Below, in pieces: positions 14,724 to 17,722 of a stretch of DNA of 17,722 bases. The notes beneath the pieces are model-generated. The model saw only the letters and a program-made list of their open reading frames with translations, had not been told where the DNA came from and did not search any database. The stretch comes from an uncultured Anaerovibrio sp. (lineage in GTDB: Bacteria > Bacillota > Negativicutes > Selenomonadales > Selenomonadaceae). Made by a program: the position numbers and the translations under genes. Position 1 is the first letter of the stretch. Every line of letters begins with the position of its first letter. The stretch is taken from NCBI GenBank assembly GCA_900768695.1, contig CAAGDY010000086.1, positions 1 to 17,722 on the forward strand. The letters are read 5' to 3'.

Positions 14724-14732
14724 ATTATAACA
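14724..14732 (-). promoter_or_regulatory. Extended -10 promoter ahead of the ROK kinase
   Basis: On the minus strand TGTTATAAT (14732-14724) is a perfect extended -10 (TG, one base, TATAAT), directly downstream of the yhcH stop. No good -35 is visible 17 or 18 bases upstream, which an extended -10 can tolerate. It would start a transcript near 14717 with a leader of about 115 bases. Confidence 0.5.
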
Positions 14733-14740
14733 CGAAGCAC

Positions 14741-15190
14741 CTAGATTTTTACCTTGAAAATCACCTTTTTGACCAGCTGTGGCTCACCGGCCTGCACCCC
14801 GGTCATATGTCCGTCCCCGGGATAGCAGATAAGAAAATCCCCCGGCTGCAGGATTACAGAAGCATTTTTCTCACCCTCCAGCGGCAAAAAATCCTCCCCG
14901 GCCAGATATTCTCCTGCTGACAGATTGCCGACAAAATTCAAATCAATCCGCTCCGTGCCTGACAAAATCAGATGCACATCCAGATACTCCCGATGTGCCT
15001 CCCAGAACCTTGCCTCCGCCCCGGTAGTCATGTACTCCGCACGATTGAAGAAAAGCTCCTGCCCCTCAATCTCATGGGAACCCTTGCCACAGGACAGCAA
15101 GTCATGCTCGCGGGCATAGGCAAAGCATTTTTTCACTTTTTCCGGCAAAAAATCATACTCCGCCAGATTGTCCATATTGCCAAAAATCAT
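14741..15190 (-). CDS. YhcH/YjgK/YiaL family protein, probable sialic acid anomerase (NanQ-like)
   Basis: A small cupin-like enzyme; the E. coli relative (YhcH/NanQ) speeds anomerisation of Neu5Ac so that it can be used by the lyase. From MIFGNMDNL it is 149 residues, the normal size. It shows FFNRAEYMTTGAE near 47-60, the family core WEAHREYLDVHLILSGTE near 63-80 with two candidate metal/catalytic His (about H66 and H73), and PGDFLICYPGDGHM near the C-terminus. The frame remains open to 15241, but AGGAG eight bases before the ATG at 15190 decides the start. It sits between the sialic acid symporter and the kinase. A near-palindrome lies just upstream (15215-15243). Confidence 0.92.
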   Translation of the reverse strand: MIFGNMDNLAEYDFLPEKVKKCFAYAREHDLLSCGKGSHEIEGQELFFNRAEYMTTGAEARFWEAHREYLDVHLILSGTERIDLNFVGNLSAGEYLAGEDFLPLEGEKNASVILQPGDFLICYPGDGHMTGVQAGEPQLVKKVIFKVKI

Positions 15191-15214
15191 CCTTCTCGCT
15201 CCTTTTACGGCCCT

Positions 15215-15243
15215 CTGTGACCGCCGTATGCCAGCGGCCACAG
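15215..15243. promoter_or_regulatory. Dyad just upstream of the yhcH ribosome site
   Basis: CTGTG (15215-15219) with CACAG (15239-15243) and CCGC (15221-15224) with GCGG (15234-15237) form a nearly perfect hairpin with one mismatch and a nine-base loop. It lies about 25 bases before the yhcH start. It may be an operator or an mRNA hairpin; sequence alone does not decide. Confidence 0.45.
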
Positions 15244-15258
15244 ATTATCAGGCCCGTT

Positions 15259-15341
15259 ATTCATCAACTATGCCTTATAGCCATGCTTCATCAGCTTTGC
15301 TTCATTAATTATACTTCATCAACTATGCTTTATCAGGTATC
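15259..15341. repeat. Degenerate 14-base tandem repeat between the sialic acid symporter and yhcH
   Basis: On the plus strand a unit close to CTTCATCAACTATG recurs at 15259-15272, 15273-15285 (13 bases), 15286-15299, 15300-15313 and 15314-15327. A partial sixth copy (15328-15341) runs into the symporter stop codon. The first and fifth copies are identical over 13 bases; the others differ at a few positions. The array fills the spacer and would be transcribed in the operon mRNA. Confidence 0.8.
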
Positions 15342-16838
15342 ATAGACAGTGGTATGCTCCGGTACCTGATATTTGCGGCCTGTAAGCCTGCTCCACAGCA
15401 TGCTGGCAGGTACGCCGACCACCAGTGATACAATAATGGAAATGATGGAGTAGGACCAGAAAGTAACAGTTCCCGGCGGCAGGAAATATTTGACAAATAC
15501 CAGAACCGCCGTAGCGGCCAAAAAGGCCACGAAGGTACCTGCGGCATTAGCCACCTTGGTAAAGGCTCCCAGAATAAAGGCACCTACCAGAATTCCCAGC
15601 ACCAGTCCCATAAAGCCGTTGAACCACTCATAAGCAGATTTTACGCCGCCATTGGCCAGCACCATAGACACCACGATGGCGAAAATGCCCACTGCCAGGG
15701 ATACCCAGCGGCCAATCTGCGTCTGCCGCTCAAAGGAGATTTCATGCTTGGAAAGGGTAGCCAGGATATCCATCGTCCAGCTGGAGGACACCGCGTTCAA
15801 CCCTGTAGACAGGGTGGACTGTGCCGCCGCATAGATTGCCGCCAGCAGAAGCCCTGCCATACCGATAGGCAGTTCAAAGGAGATATAGGACGCAAAAATC
15901 TGGTCCTGAGCCGCAGCCGCCGGCAGAGGATTGGCCTGATAGAACTTGTACAGTCCCGTGCCAATCAGGTAGAATACAGTAGCAATGAAGATGGACAGAC
16001 CGCCGTTGGCCAGCATCATCTTGTTCAGCTTCTTCATATCAGTAGTGGTAGTAAAGCGCTGTACAATATCCTGGCTGGAAATATAGGAGCCCATGGTGTT
16101 GAACCCGGCACCCACAATCATAATGAACACGCTATCCTTCAGGATATTGATGTTAAACAGCGGCTGGTCCGGCGACAGGAACTTGTCCTCGCTGGTGAAG
16201 GCCGTCATAATGGAGCCAAAGCCCCCGTCCAGATGGTACAGCAGATAAATAAAGGCGAAGGTTACGCCCACCAGCAGTACGGAGCCCTGCATAAAATCCG
16301 TCCACAGCACGGACTTCAGGCCGCCTGTGTAGGAATAGATAATCGCGATAATGCCCATGACGATAATCAGCACGTTCACATCCAGCCCGGTCAGGCTTGC
16401 CAGCACCATGCACGGCAGGTACATGATGATGGACATGCGGCCAATCTGATAGATGATGAACATGACTGCCCCCAGTACACGGAGGGCCTTGCTTTTGAAG
16501 CGCAGCTCCAGATAATGATACGCCGTGTCAATATCCAGCTTGCTGTAAATCGGCAGAAAATACCGGATAGTCAGTGGAATCGCCAGAATCATGCCCAGCT
16601 GTGCAAACCACATCAGCCACGTCCCGGCAAAGGATATGCCTACCAGCGACAGGAAGGAAATCGGGCTCAGCAGTGTCGCAAAAATCGACACGGAAGTAAC
16701 CCACCAGGGAATCGTACCGTCACCCTTGAAATACTCCTTCCCCTTCATGTCCTTCTTGGCAAAATGGACACCGAACAGCAGAACAGCAATCAGGTAGATT
16801 ACCAGCACTGCCAAGTCTATATTTGTAAACCCCTGCAT
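15333..16838 (-). CDS. Sodium:solute symporter (SSS family), probable sialic acid importer
   Basis: An inner-membrane Na+-coupled transporter with about 13 predicted helices in 501 residues, close to the length of characterised SSS sialic acid transporters (SiaT). Seen: helix 1 from about 8-25, SIFATLLSPISFLSLVG near 51-67, the family stretch SYTGGLKSVLWTDFMQG at about 169-185, and AAAQSTLSTGLNAVSSSW at about 337-354, which contains the Ser/Thr expected at the conserved sodium site. Its start (MQGFTNIDLAVLVIYL) follows GAGAGGGG. It is flanked by nanA upstream and yhcH downstream, which makes Neu5Ac the best guess; other sugars transported by this family cannot be excluded from the protein alone. 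A GC-rich hairpin lies between nanA and this gene. Confidence 0.9.
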   Translation of the reverse strand: MQGFTNIDLAVLVIYLIAVLLFGVHFAKKDMKGKEYFKGDGTIPWWVTSVSIFATLLSPISFLSLVGISFAGTWLMWFAQLGMILAIPLTIRYFLPIYSKLDIDTAYHYLELRFKSKALRVLGAVMFIIYQIGRMSIIMYLPCMVLASLTGLDVNVLIIVMGIIAIIYSYTGGLKSVLWTDFMQGSVLLVGVTFAFIYLLYHLDGGFGSIMTAFTSEDKFLSPDQPLFNINILKDSVFIMIVGAGFNTMGSYISSQDIVQRFTTTTDMKKLNKMMLANGGLSIFIATVFYLIGTGLYKFYQANPLPAAAAQDQIFASYISFELPIGMAGLLLAAIYAAAQSTLSTGLNAVSSSWTMDILATLSKHEISFERQTQIGRWVSLAVGIFAIVVSMVLANGGVKSAYEWFNGFMGLVLGILVGAFILGAFTKVANAAGTFVAFLAATAVLVFVKYFLPPGTVTFWSYSIISIIVSLVVGVPASMLWSRLTGRKYQVPEHTTVYDT

Positions 16839-16866
16839 TAATATACCCCTCTCTTACAGACACCCC

Positions 16867-16899
16867 GCAGGTGGCAGGCGCTTTACCCCGGGCACCTGC
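16867..16899. repeat. GC-rich inverted repeat between nanA and the symporter
   Basis: GCAGGTG (16867-16873) and CACCTGC (16893-16899) are perfect seven-base arms around a 19-base GC-rich centre. No U-tract follows on the minus strand, so it is more likely an mRNA stability or REP-like element than a terminator. The word CGGGCACCTG is shared with the spacer near 10692. Confidence 0.55.
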
Positions 16900-16966
16900 C
16901 CCGGCCTATATCTCATCACAAAAGATTTTTCCCCTCTGCTTATAGCTTCCAGACGCTTATAGCCGC

Positions 16967-17722
16967 TTACAAAAACTTCTCCCGTGCCTCGCGAACCATT
17001 GCGGCCGCTTCCTCAACAATCGCGGCATCCGCCTCGGTCAGCTCTGCCAGCGGCGCACGGACACTGCCTATGTCCAGCCCCTCGTTAATTTTCAGCATGG
17101 CCTTGATTACGGCATACATGTTGCCATGAGCGGAACACATCTTATAGATTATTTCATTGGCGGCATACTGGATTGGCATTGCCTCTGCCAGCCTGCCCTC
17201 ACGCACCAGCTCATCCATCTTCAGGAACAGCTCCGGCATTACGCCATAGGTGCCGCCGATGCCTGCCTCGGCACCGATTACCCTGCCGCTGATAAACTGC
17301 TCGTCCGGGCCATTGAACACGATGTAATCCTCACCAGCGGCTGCTTTGAACATCTGGATATCCTGCACCGGCATGGAGGAATTCTTCACGCCGATAACCT
17401 TCGGATTTTTCCTCATTTCAGCAAAGAGGCTGCCGGTCAGTGCCACACCTGCCAGCTGCGGAATGTTGTAGATAACGAAATCGGTATTTGGTGCCGCGGA
17501 GCTGATGTCGTTCCAATACTTGGCAATAGCATGCTCCGGCAGGCGGAAATAGATTGGTGGTATGGAGGCAATGGCATCTACCCCCAGGCTTTCTGCATGA
17601 CGGGCCAGCTCCATGCTGTCCTTGGTGTTGTTGCATGCCACATGGGCAATAACGGTCAGCTTGCCCTTTGCCACCTTCATGACATTTTCCAGCACAACCT
17701 TCTTGTCCTCAACGCTCTGGTA
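16967..17722 (-). CDS. nanA: N-acetylneuraminate lyase, N-terminus beyond the window
   Basis: A class I aldolase that splits Neu5Ac into N-acetylmannosamine and pyruvate. About 251 residues are visible and the frame is open to the window edge. A GTG at 17695 is internal and not the start. The segment FVIYNIPQLAGV carries the Tyr corresponding to E. coli Y137, and VIGVKNSS carries the Schiff-base Lys corresponding to K165; the 28-residue spacing between them matches E. coli. Aligning on these residues suggests about 50 N-terminal residues, including the GSTGE-type loop, lie outside. YNIPxLAGV is more typical of sialic acid lyases than of dihydrodipicolinate synthase. It is the first visible gene of the sialic acid block. 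Confidence 0.93.
   Translation of the reverse strand, partial: YQSVEDKKVVLENVMKVAKGKLTVIAHVACNNTKDSMELARHAESLGVDAIASIPPIYFRLPEHAIAKYWNDISSAAPNTDFVIYNIPQLAGVALTGSLFAEMRKNPKVIGVKNSSMPVQDIQMFKAAAGEDYIVFNGPDEQFISGRVIGAEAGIGGTYGVMPELFLKMDELVREGRLAEAMPIQYAANEIIYKMCSAHGNMYAVIKAMLKINEGLDIGSVRAPLAELTEADAAIVEEAAAMVREAREKFL

Noticed and set aside
15744..16841. A 365-codon plus-strand open frame opposite the SSS symporter.
   Set aside because: Antisense to a clear membrane protein, with a very polar, low-information sequence and no ribosome site.
16967..17722. Dihydrodipicolinate synthase (dapA) as the identity of the last gene.
   Set aside because: The YNIPQLAGV and VIGVKNSS segments and the nan gene neighbourhood favour sialic acid lyase.

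Overview
The window holds 14 genes, all on the minus strand, forming two metabolic blocks with a sodium:amino-acid symporter between them. Gene content and style point to an anaerobic, probably gut-associated Bacillota; this placement is an inference. The clues are a split P-protein (gcvPA/gcvPB), strong AGGAGG ribosome sites, a gcvT-type glycine riboswitch, an RpiR-regulated sialic acid/GlcNAc block and moderate to slightly high GC. Negativicutes is possible, but I cannot fix the genus.

Reading in the direction of transcription (high to low coordinates), the first block is sialic acid and amino-sugar catabolism: nanA (17722 to 16967, 5' end cut by the window edge), a sodium:solute symporter likely to import sialic acid (16838-15333), a YhcH/NanQ anomerase (15190-14741), a ROK kinase likely acting as N-acetylmannosamine kinase (14601-13723), an RpiR/SIS regulator (13582-12764), nagB (12764-12039) and nagA (11912-10791). 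Together they import Neu5Ac, split it to ManNAc and pyruvate, phosphorylate ManNAc, and turn GlcNAc-6-P into fructose-6-P. The epimerase NanE (ManNAc-6-P to GlcNAc-6-P) is not in view.

The middle part (10790-8401) has a 380-base regulatory spacer, an AGCS-family sodium:alanine/glycine symporter (10374-8947), and a second regulatory spacer. The first spacer carries GTATAC dyads, a near-consensus promoter and a compact structured leader ending in an intrinsic terminator, all ahead of the symporter. The second carries 10-bp-phased repeats, a large inverted repeat around a likely promoter, a singlet glycine riboswitch with a visible leader-linker kink-turn, and an intrinsic terminator.

The last block is a complete glycine cleavage operon: gcvT, gcvH, gcvPA, gcvPB, lplA, lpdA, glyA (8400 to 57). 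It encodes the T, H, P and L proteins, a lipoate ligase to charge GcvH, and serine hydroxymethyltransferase to use the methylene-THF. The nearby symporter could supply glycine or alanine.

The protein-coding content is ordinary. The unusual material is between genes. Several spacers hold degenerate short tandem repeats, each with its own unit (about 6, 12, 14 and 17 bases), and three spacers hold GC-rich hairpins. The AGCS leader does not match a riboswitch class I recognise. I see no mobile element, CRISPR array, rRNA, tRNA or defence system.
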